Positions 26,290-34,404 of a stretch of 64,000 nt of DNA are shown here, piece after piece. The stretch is from Alcaligenaceae bacterium. Lineage in GTDB: Bacteria; Pseudomonadota; Gammaproteobacteria; Burkholderiales; Burkholderiaceae_B. Positions within the stretch are counted from its first letter, which is position 1. Each line of letters opens with the position of its first letter. The DNA lies in the NCBI GenBank assembly GCA_013416405.1, contig JACCET010000001.1:434001-498000 (forward strand), in the 5' to 3' direction. A program made the translations under genes and the position numbers. The notes under the pieces are model-generated. The model saw only the letters and a program-made list of their open reading frames with translations, was not told the DNA's origin and did not search any database.

Positions 26290-27914
26290 GCGGTGGTTCC
26301 GAAGGCGCTTGCCATGTCGCGCAGCTTGAATTTCTGAAGCTTGCCGCTAGGCGTTTTGGGTAGGTCTTCCATGATTTCGATACGCTCGGGGTGGTATTGC
26401 CGGGTAACCTTGCACTCGGACAAATAGCGTGTCATTTCTTCCAGCGAGAATTCGTGTCCTGGTCGTACAGTCACGAAAGCGCAGGCCCGCTCACCCAGGC
26501 GGTCATCAGGGTAGCCAACGATAGCGGCCACAAGTACGGCGGGGTGCTTGTAGAGCAGGTTTTCTATCTCCATGACGGGGATATTTTCGCCGCCACGAAT
26601 GACGATGTCTTTGCTGCGGCCATTGATGCGGATATAGCCTTCGTTATCAAGGTAGGCCATGTCGCCGGTTTCGAACCAACCGTTGGCATCGGTGGCATTA
26701 AGTTCGGGGCGCTTCAGATAGCCGCCAAACATGGAGTTGCCACGCACCAGCAGAAAGCCGGTTTGTCCGGTTGGCAAGATGTTGCCGGAGGCACTTATTA
26801 TCTTGACTTCTATGCCGGGCAATGGCTTGCCGTCGGTGCTGCTGGATTTTTCGCCGCTGCGCTCGGGCTCGGTCACGGTTACTGCGCCGCATTCGGTCAT
26901 GCCCCAGGCGGAACTGACGCTCAGGCCCAGGATATTGCGGGCCTTTTCAATGACCACGGGTGGTATGGGTGCGCCAGCGCAGCAGAAATTGACGAATCGT
27001 TCAGATACCGGGCCGCCAGCTTCAGCCGCCGCGCAAAGGTCGGCCACAAAGGGGCTGGAAGCCATGCTGAAACTGACGGATTCATCGTGGATAAGCTGCA
27101 AGGCTTGCTTGGGTTCCCAGACGTCTTGCAGCACGGTGGTGCCGTTCAGTATCAGGGGAATCATGGCCAGATAGCCAAAGCCGGTAAGGTGCGCCATGGG
27201 CGAAGCGCCCAGAATGACTGCGTCGGCGTCAAGATGGTAGGCCTGGATAAAGCCACGCAAGTTCGAGAACAAAGTATTGGACGTGTGCATCACCCCTTTG
27301 GGTTCGCCAGTGGTTCCCGATGTGTACATCAGCAGGCTGACTTCGTTGGCCTGCAGGAGGGTGTCGGGCAGGGCGGTGCTGGTATCGGAAAGCAAGGAAT
27401 TCTGGAAGCTATCGGGGCCGCTGCCGTCGACGACGACCAACTGCGGCTTGCCTTCGAGGCTTGGAAGCAGGTCGCGCGCCATGGCTTCATAGTCGTAGCC
27501 TTTGTATTGCTTGGGTACGATGAATAGCTTGGACTCGCCAAAGTCGAGAATGAACTTTAGTTCGCGTTGCCGAAAGATGGGCATGACAGGATTGGCTACG
27601 GCGCCGACACGGGCGCACGCAAGCGACACCGCAATGAATTCCCACCAGTTGGGCAACTGAAAAGTCACCAGATCGGAATGGCCTATGCCCATGCGCGTAA
27701 ACGAACGGGCAATGCTTAGCACATGCTGTTCAAGCTGGGCGTAACTAAGGCGCGTGGGTTGATTGCGATCGCTGCGATAAGCCACGATTGCAGGTTTATC
27801 CGGACAGTTGCGCATGGCCTGCGCCATGAAGTCGTTGATGGTTTCATGACGCCAATAGCCGGCTTCAGTCATGGGCTGGAGACGGGCCTCGATTAATACA
27901 GGATCAAATTGCAT
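26286..27914 (-). CDS. aliA: Cyclohexanecarboxylate-CoA ligase (AliA-like)
   Basis: 542 residues, ANL superfamily. The P-loop YTSGTTGEPKGV lies at about 197-208, the A5 region is SSAWGMTECGAV, the hinge is GRSKDIVIRGGENI, and the catalytic Lys is in TPSGKLQKFKLRD (about 525). The closest recognisable type is cyclohexanecarboxylate-CoA ligase of Rhodopseudomonas, which activates the free acid with ATP and CoA. It is the first gene of the minus-strand operon, divergent from aliB across an AT-rich regulatory region. Confidence 0.8.
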   Translation of the reverse strand: MQFDPVLIEARLQPMTEAGYWRHETINDFMAQAMRNCPDKPAIVAYRSDRNQPTRLSYAQLEQHVLSIARSFTRMGIGHSDLVTFQLPNWWEFIAVSLACARVGAVANPVMPIFRQRELKFILDFGESKLFIVPKQYKGYDYEAMARDLLPSLEGKPQLVVVDGSGPDSFQNSLLSDTSTALPDTLLQANEVSLLMYTSGTTGEPKGVMHTSNTLFSNLRGFIQAYHLDADAVILGASPMAHLTGFGYLAMIPLILNGTTVLQDVWEPKQALQLIHDESVSFSMASSPFVADLCAAAEAGGPVSERFVNFCCAGAPIPPVVIEKARNILGLSVSSAWGMTECGAVTVTEPERSGEKSSSTDGKPLPGIEVKIISASGNILPTGQTGFLLVRGNSMFGGYLKRPELNATDANGWFETGDMAYLDNEGYIRINGRSKDIVIRGGENIPVMEIENLLYKHPAVLVAAIVGYPDDRLGERACAFVTVRPGHEFSLEEMTRYLSECKVTRQYHPERIEIMEDLPKTPSGKLQKFKLRDMASAFGTTA

Positions 27915-27957
27915 CAGGCTTCCTTGCTTGTATTCGTGACATTCAATTTATTATTAC

Positions 27958-28120
27958 GACAATATATTGTCACAATGATGTTTTGGCAACAGTTGCGTAA
28001 TAAAAAAAGCAAAAATCCTTATAAGTGCTTACCCCAACAATATATTCATGCTGCGTTGCACAGCCGCCAATAGTCAGGATGGGTTAGTGATAATATAGCT
28101 TATTATGTAAATATATTGAC
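27958..28120. promoter_or_regulatory. Triple AATATATT motif region, putative BadR operators
   Basis: The 257-bp gap between aliA and aliB is AT-rich. It holds a perfect palindrome GACAATATATTGTC (27958-27971) and two more copies of its core AATATATT, at 28039-28046 (in CAACAATATATTCATG) and 28110-28117 (in TAAATATATTGACG). MarR-family proteins bind such palindromes, so BadR is the likely binder. Which copy overlaps which promoter cannot be fixed by eye. Confidence 0.55.
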
Positions 28121-28171
28121 GTATATTTAGATTTCGCTCTAAACTGAAAGCAAGATAACAAGGAGTGGTTC

Positions 28172-29320
28172 ATGGACTTCAGGCTTAGCGATGATCAACA
28201 GGCATTGATAGCAAGCGCCCGCCGTTTTGCAGTAGAGCGTTTGGCACCCGGTTACCAAGAGGGTGACAAGTCAGGCCGTGTCGACCGCAGTATGGTCAAG
28301 CAGATGGGCGATATGGGTTTTCTTGGGCCAGAATTCCCCGAAGCCTACGGCGGCATAGGTGTCGATTGCGTTACCAGCGGGCTATTACTGGAACAAATAG
28401 CCTACGGCGACTTCAATATGTCGTACATCAATCTGCTGACCTCACTGTGCGGGCAGATCATTGCCGGCCACGCCCCGGAGCATCTCAAGGAGCAATGGCT
28501 GCCGGCCATACTGGCTGGCGAAAAGCTGGTGGCCATAGCACTGACCGAACCCAGTGCGGGCTCCGACGCCGCACGCCTGACCGTTGCAGCCAAACGTAAC
28601 GGTGACTGCTATGTGCTTAACGGAGAAAAAACATCCATTTCGCTGGCTGACCAAGCTGATGTCGCAGTTGTGTTTGCGCGCAGCAGCGGTCAGGCTGACG
28701 GCGCCAGAGGCATTAGCGCCTTCCTGGTTCCTCTGGATCTTCCCGGCATTTCCCGCAGTGCATTTGACGACGTCGGCACACGGGCCGTTGGACGTGGATC
28801 TATATTTTTTGATGATGTTCGTGTGCCCCTGGATCATATGTTGGGCCAGGAAGGGCAGGGCTTCGTCCAGGTCATGCAAGGCTTTGACTACAGCCGTGCG
28901 CTCATAGGTCTGCAATGCCTGGGGGTGGCGCGTGCATCGTTGGATGCTGCGTGGGAATATGCCAAAGGTCGCGAAACGTTTGGTCAGCCCATCATTCAGC
29001 GACAAGGTGTCAGCTTTCCGCTTGCCGAGTCCGAAACCTATCTGGAGTCGCTGCGCTGGCACTGCCTGCGCACGCTCTGGCTTAAGGACAACAATCTGCC
29101 TCATTCGGCGGAAGCGGCGATGTGCAAGTGGTGGGCACCAAAACTGGCCTGCGAAATCATTCACCAGTGCCTGCTTACACATGGCCACGGCGGGTATTCC
29201 AGCGATTACCCGTTTGCGCAGCGCTATCGAGACGTACTGGGATTGCAGATTGGTGATGGCACGGCCAACATCATGAAGATGGTGATTGCTCGTGAAAAAT
29301 CTGGGGTGCGCCTTACCTGA
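28172..29320 (+). CDS. aliB: Cyclohexanecarboxyl-CoA dehydrogenase (AliB-like)
   Basis: 382 residues, acyl-CoA dehydrogenase fold with FAD motifs ALTEPSAGSDAA and RETFGQPIIQRQG. The C-terminal catalytic base position reads GDGTANIMKMVIARE: Asp362 stands where ordinary members have Glu (YEGTS). It should introduce the double bond into cyclohexanecarboxyl-CoA, forming cyclohex-1-ene-1-carboxyl-CoA. A clear AAGGAG precedes the ATG. Its TGA stop is the left edge of a 44-bp palindrome shared with badR. Confidence 0.82.
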   Translation: MDFRLSDDQQALIASARRFAVERLAPGYQEGDKSGRVDRSMVKQMGDMGFLGPEFPEAYGGIGVDCVTSGLLLEQIAYGDFNMSYINLLTSLCGQIIAGHAPEHLKEQWLPAILAGEKLVAIALTEPSAGSDAARLTVAAKRNGDCYVLNGEKTSISLADQADVAVVFARSSGQADGARGISAFLVPLDLPGISRSAFDDVGTRAVGRGSIFFDDVRVPLDHMLGQEGQGFVQVMQGFDYSRALIGLQCLGVARASLDAAWEYAKGRETFGQPIIQRQGVSFPLAESETYLESLRWHCLRTLWLKDNNLPHSAEAAMCKWWAPKLACEIIHQCLLTHGHGGYSSDYPFAQRYRDVLGLQIGDGTANIMKMVIAREKSGVRLT

Positions 29321-29361
29321 GCTAGTGTCCTGTTTGGCGAACCAAACAGGACACTAGCTCA
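29318..29361. repeat. Perfect 44-bp palindromic hairpin containing both stop codons
   Basis: Arms 29318-29337 and 29342-29361 are perfect 20-bp complements around a CGAA tetraloop. The first three bases are the aliB TGA and the last three are the complement of the badR TGA. It can act as a bidirectional terminator, although neither side has a T-run. Confidence 0.85.
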
Positions 29362-29829
29362 GACTTTCGACATATTTGCCTGCAGCTTGGTAATGTAATG
29401 GATAAATGCCAACCGGTCGTCAAACGACAAATCTTTCAGGGCCTGAGCATAGAAATCATGAATAGGCTCTTGCAGCTTGTGCCACAGTTCATTGCCGTTC
29501 TGGCTAAGCCTGATCTTACGCAAGCGCCGGTCGTCGGGGCTGAGCACACGCTCTATCAATCCATCGCGTTCCAGGCGCGACAGAACGCCAGTCAGGTTCT
29601 GGCGGCTGACCAGCAGGAAGTGCGACAAATCATTGATGGACATGCCATCGCTTGCCTGCGGCCGCGACAGCGCGCCCAGAACAGACCATTGCTGCGTGGT
29701 GACGCCCAGATGCTCAATTGCCTGCGTGCCCTTGGTGTGCAAGGTATTGGCCGCCTGAAAAAAGCGAAAGAACAATCGGTTGTTGATCTCGTGAACAGCG
29801 TGATTTTTTTCGTGGCGAAGGTCAGTCAT
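29359..29829 (-). CDS. badR: MarR-family regulator (BadR-like)
   Basis: 156 residues. The winged HTH lies at about 55-115 (GMSINDLSHFLLVSRQNLTGVLSRLERDGLIERV, then DRRLRKIRLSQNG wing), flanked by dimer helices. It sits between aliB and badH in the CHCA island, matching BadR of Rhodopseudomonas, a MarR repressor of CHCA genes relieved by a pathway CoA thioester. It is divergent from badH (99-bp gap) and convergent with aliB. The effector is inferred. Confidence 0.8.
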   Translation of the reverse strand: MTDLRHEKNHAVHEINNRLFFRFFQAANTLHTKGTQAIEHLGVTTQQWSVLGALSRPQASDGMSINDLSHFLLVSRQNLTGVLSRLERDGLIERVLSPDDRRLRKIRLSQNGNELWHKLQEPIHDFYAQALKDLSFDDRLAFIHYITKLQANMSKV

Positions 29830-29928
29830 CGGTTGAATAAGCCAAGACGAATTTAAGTAATGATAGCCATGGTAATGGAAGTCAGCACGAAGTAGCGAAC
29901 AGTTTCGAACTTATAACCGGAGATCAAT

Positions 29929-30696
29929 ATGCGTGGATTAAATAACAAGGTGGTCGTGGTAACGGGTGGCGGTGGTGGCATAGGTTCGGCCACCTGCAGG
30001 CGTTTTGGCCAAGAGGGCGCTGTTGTGGCGGTCGTCGACATCAATCTTGAGGCTGCGACCACCGTGGCGCAGGCCATCATCGCCGCCGGCGGCAAGGCCG
30101 AGCCGTTTGTCATGGATCTGACCCAGCAAGCTGCGGTCATTGCGGGTGTTGCAGCAATCGAAGCCAGCCTGGGGCCCATAGACGTCCTGGTCAACAATGC
30201 CGGCTGGGACCGCGCCGGCAGCTTTCTTTCCACCGACAAGGCGCTGTGGGAACAAATAGTGGCCGTCAACCTGTACGGCTCCCTGCACATGCACCACGCC
30301 GTCCTGACAGGCATGTCGGCGCGCGGCGCCGGGCGCGTGGTGAATATTGCCTCCGATGCGGGGCGTGTCGGATCCAGCGGCGAGGCGGTATACGCCTTGT
30401 GCAAGGGCGGAATGATTGCTTTTTCCAAGACCATGGCCAGAGAACTGGCCCGCAAGAAAATCAATATCAACGTCGTTTGCCCAGGGCCAACCGATACGGC
30501 CTTGTTTGCCGATTTTGCCGGAGAAGGAGAGCAGGGCGACAAACTGCGCCAAGGCCTGACCCGGGCCATACCTTTTGGCCGGCTGGGCCAGCCCGACGAC
30601 CTGCCGGGTGCCATTGTCTTCCTGGCCAGCGACGACGCTGCCTTTATCACGGGGCAAGTCCTGAGTGTTTCGGGCGGCCTTACCATGGCCGGCTAA
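29929..30696 (+). CDS. badH: 2-Hydroxycyclohexanecarboxyl-CoA dehydrogenase (BadH-like)
   Basis: 255 residues, classical short-chain dehydrogenase. The NAD motif VTGGGGGIGSAT is at about 11-22, NNAG at 89-92, and the catalytic triad is Ser142, Tyr155 and Lys159 (YALCK). It oxidises the 2-hydroxy ring thioester to 2-ketocyclohexanecarboxyl-CoA with NAD+. It starts the plus-strand operon badH-badI-acyl-CoA dehydrogenase, with CCGGAGA before the ATG. The SDR family is sure; the specific substrate rests on the neighbours. Confidence 0.85.
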   Translation: MRGLNNKVVVVTGGGGGIGSATCRRFGQEGAVVAVVDINLEAATTVAQAIIAAGGKAEPFVMDLTQQAAVIAGVAAIEASLGPIDVLVNNAGWDRAGSFLSTDKALWEQIVAVNLYGSLHMHHAVLTGMSARGAGRVVNIASDAGRVGSSGEAVYALCKGGMIAFSKTMARELARKKININVVCPGPTDTALFADFAGEGEQGDKLRQGLTRAIPFGRLGQPDDLPGAIVFLASDDAAFITGQVLSVSGGLTMAG

Positions 30697-30731
30697 GTCC
30701 AGCCGTCCATTTGATTTTTGAAGGAACCATC

Positions 30732-31514
30732 ATGAACTACAGCGACATCATCTATACCAAGGCCGACGGAATCGCAACCATCACCATCAACCGTCCGAAA
30801 GCCTATAACGCCTTTACAGCCAACACTTGCGAAGAGCTCATCAGTGCATTCAAGGATGCCGACTTTGATCGTGAAGTAGGTGTCGTGGTGCTGACGGGCG
30901 CAGGCGATAAGGCGTTTTGCACCGGAGGAGACCAGGGCACCCAGGAGGGCGGCTACGGTGGTCGTGGCGTGATCGGCTTGCCCATAGAAGAGCTGCACAG
31001 TGCAATACGTGACTGTAACAAGCCGGTGATCGCCCGCGTCAATGGCTATGCGATAGGTGGCGGCAATGTGCTGGTTACGGTCTGCGACCTGGCAATTGCT
31101 TCGGATACGGCGCAACTCGGACAGGCTGGCCCCAGGGTCGGATCTGTGGATCCGGGCTTTGGCACGGCCTTGCTTGCCCGTGTGGTCGGCGAAAAGAAGG
31201 CCCGCGAGATCTGGTATCTGTGCCGGCGATACACCGCGCAAGAAGCCCTGGAAATGGGCCTGGTCAACCGCGTGGTACCCGCTGACCAGCTGGATGCCGA
31301 GGTCAGGCAATGGTGCGATGAAATTGTGGAAAAGAGTCCGACTGCGCTGGCCCTGGCCAAGAAGTCATTCAACGTCGATACCGAGATGCTGCGGGGGATG
31401 GGCGGACTGGCCATGCACGCGCTCAAGCTGTATTACCAGACTGAAGAGTCTGCGGAAGGGGGCAACGCCTTTCGCGAAAGGCGCAAACCCGATTTCCGCA
31501 AGTACGCCAAGTAA
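30732..31514 (+). CDS. badI: 2-Ketocyclohexanecarboxyl-CoA hydrolase (BadI-like)
   Basis: 260 residues from ATG 30732 with GAAGGAACC upstream. The crotonase fold resembles MenB more than hydratases: GDKAFCTGGDQGTQ and the Gly-rich insert EGGYGGRG, GGGNVLVTVCDLAIAS, and GPRVGSVDPGFGTALLARVVGEKKARE. BadI opens the ring by a reverse-Dieckmann-type hydrolysis to give pimeloyl-CoA. This is the step that makes the pathway committed to CHCA. Second gene of the badH operon. Confidence 0.88.
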   Translation: MNYSDIIYTKADGIATITINRPKAYNAFTANTCEELISAFKDADFDREVGVVVLTGAGDKAFCTGGDQGTQEGGYGGRGVIGLPIEELHSAIRDCNKPVIARVNGYAIGGGNVLVTVCDLAIASDTAQLGQAGPRVGSVDPGFGTALLARVVGEKKAREIWYLCRRYTAQEALEMGLVNRVVPADQLDAEVRQWCDEIVEKSPTALALAKKSFNVDTEMLRGMGGLAMHALKLYYQTEESAEGGNAFRERRKPDFRKYAK

Positions 31515-31540
31515 ACCTAAAACCTCATCAGGACATCGAC

Positions 31541-32692
31541 ATGATCAGAGATCCCGAAACACTTACCTTGTTGCTGGCCAGCATTTCGCGCTTTGTTGCT
31601 GAGCGCCTGGTACCCATGGAATCCCAGGTGGCGGAAACCGACCAGATCCCTGACGATCTGGTCGCCGAAATGAAGGCGCTGGGTTTATTTGGCATGTCGA
31701 TACCCGAGGAATATGGCGGCATGGGCCTGACCATGGAAGAGGAAGTCATGGCCGGGTTCGCCGTTGCGCAAACCTCGCCTGCCTTTCGCTCTTTGTTCGC
31801 TACCAACAACGGAATAGGGGCGCAAGGCATAGTCCTTGATGGCACCCAGGCTCAAAAAGAACGCTATCTGTCACGCCTCGCCAGCGGCGAAATCATAGGT
31901 TCGTTTGCCCTGACCGAGCCCGACAGCGGCTCGGATGCGGCAAGTCTGCGCACCACCGCCGTGAAAGACGGCGAGCATTACATCGTGAACGGAACCAAGC
32001 GCTACATCACCAATGCCCCCGAAGCCGGAATCTTCACAGTCATGGCACGCAGTGATCCGGCCAGCAAGGGTGCCCAGGGTATTTCCGCATTCATCGTGGA
32101 AAAAGACATGCCCGGCCTGACTTTGGGTGCTACTGACAAGAAAATGGGGCACAAGGGTGCCCACACCTGCGATGTGATATTCGATAACGTGCGTGTACCC
32201 GCCAGCAACCTGATAGGCGGCCAGGAAGGCCTGGGCTTCAAGACGGCCATGAAGGTGCTGGACAAAGGCCGTATCAATATCGCCGCTACTAGTGTGGGCG
32301 CCGCCGAGCGCATGCTGCGCGATGCCATTGTCTATGCGCGCGAGCGCAAACAATTCGGCAAGCCCATCGCCGAATTCCAGTTGGTGCAGGCCATGCTGGC
32401 CGACAGCCATGCCGAAATCTACGCGGCAAAATCCATGGTGCTGGACGCCGCACGCCGACGTGACGACGGACTGAGCGTCAGCACCGAAGCGGCCTGCGCC
32501 AAAATGTTTGCCTCGGAAATGTGTGGCCGCGTTGCTGACCGCGCCGTGCAGGTTTTTGGCGGAGCAGGCTATCTTTCGGAATACGGGATCGAGCGCTTTT
32601 ACCGCGACGTGCGCCTGTTTCGCATCTTTGAAGGCTCGACCCAGATCCAGCAATTGGTTATTGCCAGAAATCTGTTGCGTGAGACGGCGTAG
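31541..32692 (+). CDS. Acyl-CoA dehydrogenase of the CHCA island
   Basis: 383 residues with a standard acyl-CoA dehydrogenase fold: ALTEPDSGSDAASL, RKQFGKPIAEFQL, VQVFGGAGYLSEYGIERFYRD and RIFEGSTQIQQLVIAR. The catalytic base Glu364 is the normal one, unlike AliB. It lies 26 bp after badI, so it may oxidise pimeloyl-CoA or a downstream intermediate, or serve as an alternative ring dehydrogenase. The sequence cannot choose between these. Confidence 0.85.
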   Translation: MIRDPETLTLLLASISRFVAERLVPMESQVAETDQIPDDLVAEMKALGLFGMSIPEEYGGMGLTMEEEVMAGFAVAQTSPAFRSLFATNNGIGAQGIVLDGTQAQKERYLSRLASGEIIGSFALTEPDSGSDAASLRTTAVKDGEHYIVNGTKRYITNAPEAGIFTVMARSDPASKGAQGISAFIVEKDMPGLTLGATDKKMGHKGAHTCDVIFDNVRVPASNLIGGQEGLGFKTAMKVLDKGRINIAATSVGAAERMLRDAIVYARERKQFGKPIAEFQLVQAMLADSHAEIYAAKSMVLDAARRRDDGLSVSTEAACAKMFASEMCGRVADRAVQVFGGAGYLSEYGIERFYRDVRLFRIFEGSTQIQQLVIARNLLRETA

Positions 32693-32751
32693 CGGTCAAA
32701 GTTCTACAGGCGAACGAAGACTTGAGTAGATAGACAAGAAGGCAGCATATT

Positions 32752-32770
32752 AATACGCATAATGTGTATT
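32752..32770. promoter_or_regulatory. Imperfect palindrome downstream of the CHCA operon
   Basis: AATACGCAT/AATGTGTATT is a near-perfect 19-bp dyad in an AT-rich stretch of the 178-bp gap between the acyl-CoA dehydrogenase and arsH ends. Its role is unknown; no promoter-facing gene starts here. Nothing else is seen in this gap. Confidence 0.35.
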
Positions 32771-32870
32771 ATGTAAAGTATTGTATTGACGCTTACATAC
32801 CTATTCGTTGGCTTCGCTCAGATGCCTTGTTATTTAGCCGGATGTCAAGGATGAGCGGCAACGCGAAAGA

Positions 32871-33629
32871 TCAACTCTCAGTCGCTTCTGCTTCCTGAGC
32901 CATGGCTTGATCTGCCAGCCGGGCCACCTCTGCTGCTACCCCTTTGCGTTCACTATAGCGGTCTGTTAGATAGTCGCTGCGGTCTCGAACCAACAGGGTG
33001 AACTTCATGAGCTCCTCCATCACGTCGACGACGCGATCGTAGTAAGCCGAGGGCTTCATGCGCCCGTTTTCATCGAACTCCTGGAAGGCCTTTGCCACAG
33101 ATGATTGATTCGGTATTGTTACCATCCGCATCCAACGACCCAGCACCCGCAGCGCATTGACCGCGTTAAAGGATTGGGATCCACCGCTGACCTGCATGAC
33201 AGCCAAAGTGCGGCCTTGGGTCGGGCGCACGCTTCCCAATTCCAGGGGCAGCCAATCGATCTGACTTTTGAACACACCCGTCAAGGTCCCGTGGCGTTCG
33301 GGACTGCACCACACTTGCCCTTCCGACCAATTCGACAGTTCCCTCAGCTCAAGGACTTTAGGATGATCGGCAGGAACACTATCGGGCAGCGGTAGCCCAT
33401 CTGGATCGAAAATCCGGGTCTCGGCACCCAAGCGGTTCAGTATGCGCGCCGCCTCTTCGGTAAGCAAACGACTATATGAGCGCTCACGCAGCGAACCGTA
33501 CAGTAAAAGAATACGGGGCGGGTGCGTTGCCCCACCCGACAAGGAAAGCTTGTCATGAGTGGGCGTATCCAAGAGGGTCTCGTCGGCTATGGGCAAGGTC
33601 AAATCAGCCGGTGAAGAATAACTGGTCAT
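32871..33629 (-). CDS. arsH: ArsH, NADPH-dependent FMN oxidoreductase
   Basis: 252 residues from ATG 33627-33629, the start best placed after a GAGA site; upstream in-frame codons are also possible. The flavodoxin-like FMN site is [23 protein letters not shown], followed by [21 protein letters not shown] and [26 protein letters not shown], all hallmark ArsH sequences. ArsH oxidises trivalent methyl and aromatic arsenicals in several bacteria. It is divergent from arsR, so it likely shares the ArsR operator. Confidence 0.92.
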   Translation of the reverse strand: MTSYSSPADLTLPIADETLLDTPTHDKLSLSGGATHPPRILLLYGSLRERSYSRLLTEEAARILNRLGAETRIFDPDGLPLPDSVPADHPKVLELRELSNWSEGQVWCSPERHGTLTGVFKSQIDWLPLELGSVRPTQGRTLAVMQVSGGSQSFNAVNALRVLGRWMRMVTIPNQSSVAKAFQEFDENGRMKPSAYYDRVVDVMEELMKFTLLVRDRSDYLTDRYSERKGVAAEVARLADQAMAQEAEATES

Positions 33630-33752
33630 CAACATTCTCAAACTAATAGAAAAAAGTACTGGGTGGTGCAAGATGGGAGGTGCCGCAGTCGGGATTGTGG
33701 TAGATCGTGATAGTGCTCATAACAATTTCATTATTTTAACATTTCGAGTATT

Positions 33753-33762
33753 ATTGATCAAT
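33753..33762. promoter_or_regulatory. Palindrome at the arsR start, possible ArsR site
   Basis: ATTGATCAAT is a perfect 10-bp palindrome that includes the arsR ATG. ArsR-type operators often contain such ATTGAT-rich dyads. Its placement would allow autoregulation, but the assignment is tentative. Confidence 0.35.
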
Positions 33763-34102
33763 GAAAACGAAAAGTATAGTTCGCGCGCTGGCCGCCATCG
33801 CCCACGAGTCTCGCCTGGAAGCCTATCGCTACTTGGTGCAGGCCGGTCCAGCCGGTCTGCCGGCAGGGCAATTGTCGGAACTGGTGGGGATTGCGCCCTC
33901 CTCGCTCTCCTTTCATCTGAAGGAAATGGTCAATGCAGGACTGGTGTCGTCACGTCAAGAAGGCCGTTTTGTATTTTATTCGGCCGAGTACGAAGCCATG
34001 AACACACTTTTGTCCTATCTGACCGATAACTGCTGCGGCGGGAATCCATGCTCGCCAGTAAAGGTCGATGCCTGTGCTGTTACCCAGAAAACCCACTCTT
34101 AA
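33761..34102 (+). CDS. arsR: ArsR-family arsenite-responsive repressor
   Basis: 113 residues. The winged HTH is at about 35-75 (LSELVGIAPSSLSFHLKEMVNAGLVSSRQEGRFVFY). The metal site is not the classic ELCVCDL in the recognition helix. Instead, Cys91, Cys92 and Cys97 sit in the C-terminal DNCCGGNPC, resembling the Acidithiobacillus ferrooxidans ArsR type that binds As(III) by a C-terminal cysteine cluster. Divergent from arsH and upstream of arsC and arsB. Confidence 0.9.
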   Translation: MKTKSIVRALAAIAHESRLEAYRYLVQAGPAGLPAGQLSELVGIAPSSLSFHLKEMVNAGLVSSRQEGRFVFYSAEYEAMNTLLSYLTDNCCGGNPCSPVKVDACAVTQKTHS

Positions 34103-34161
34103 CCATTCATTCATGCGCTGGCCATTACGCCGGCGACACTCAACAGAGGAACCTCTGCACC

Positions 34162-34404
34162 ATGTCGGATAAGGTCTATAACACACTGTTTCTTTGCACA
34201 GGCAATTCGGCACGCAGCATTATGGCCGAAGTACTACTTAATAATTTCGGTCGTGATCGCTTTCGGGCGTACAGCGCGGGCAGCCGGCCCGGCCCTCAGG
34301 TAAACCCCCTTACTATTGAAGTCCTTCAATCCGCTCGACTACCCGTTGAAGGCTTACGCAGCAAAAGCTGGGATGAGTTCGCAAGCAATAAGGGCTCGGG
34401 CTGA
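34162..34404 (+). pseudogene. arsC: Truncated LMW-phosphatase-type arsC
   Basis: 80 codons. The phosphatase P-loop LCTGNSARS (Cys12) and the following helix and strand match thioredoxin-coupled ArsC, as far as GLRSKSWDEFA. The remaining half, including the downstream Cys and the THWG region, is missing; the frame ends in SNKGSG at TGA 34402-34404. The stop lies inside a 31-bp near-palindrome (34390-34420). A full-length relative starts 74 bp later, so this copy looks redundant and decayed. Activity as an 80-residue protein is unlikely. Confidence 0.75.

Noticed and set aside
26391-27527. Long plus-strand open frame (378 codons) opposite aliA
   Set aside because: It is antisense to a well-supported ligase with intact motifs, has no family resemblance, and its composition is that of a reverse-complement shadow in GC-rich DNA.
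29318-29361. Palindrome as an insertion-sequence end or attachment site
   Set aside because: No transposase remnant, target duplication or second copy is visible in the window, and it fits exactly between two stop codons.
29853-30686. Minus-strand open frame of 277 codons opposite badH
   Set aside because: Antisense to a short-chain dehydrogenase with a complete catalytic triad; the low-complexity Pro/Ser/Thr-rich translation is typical of shadows.
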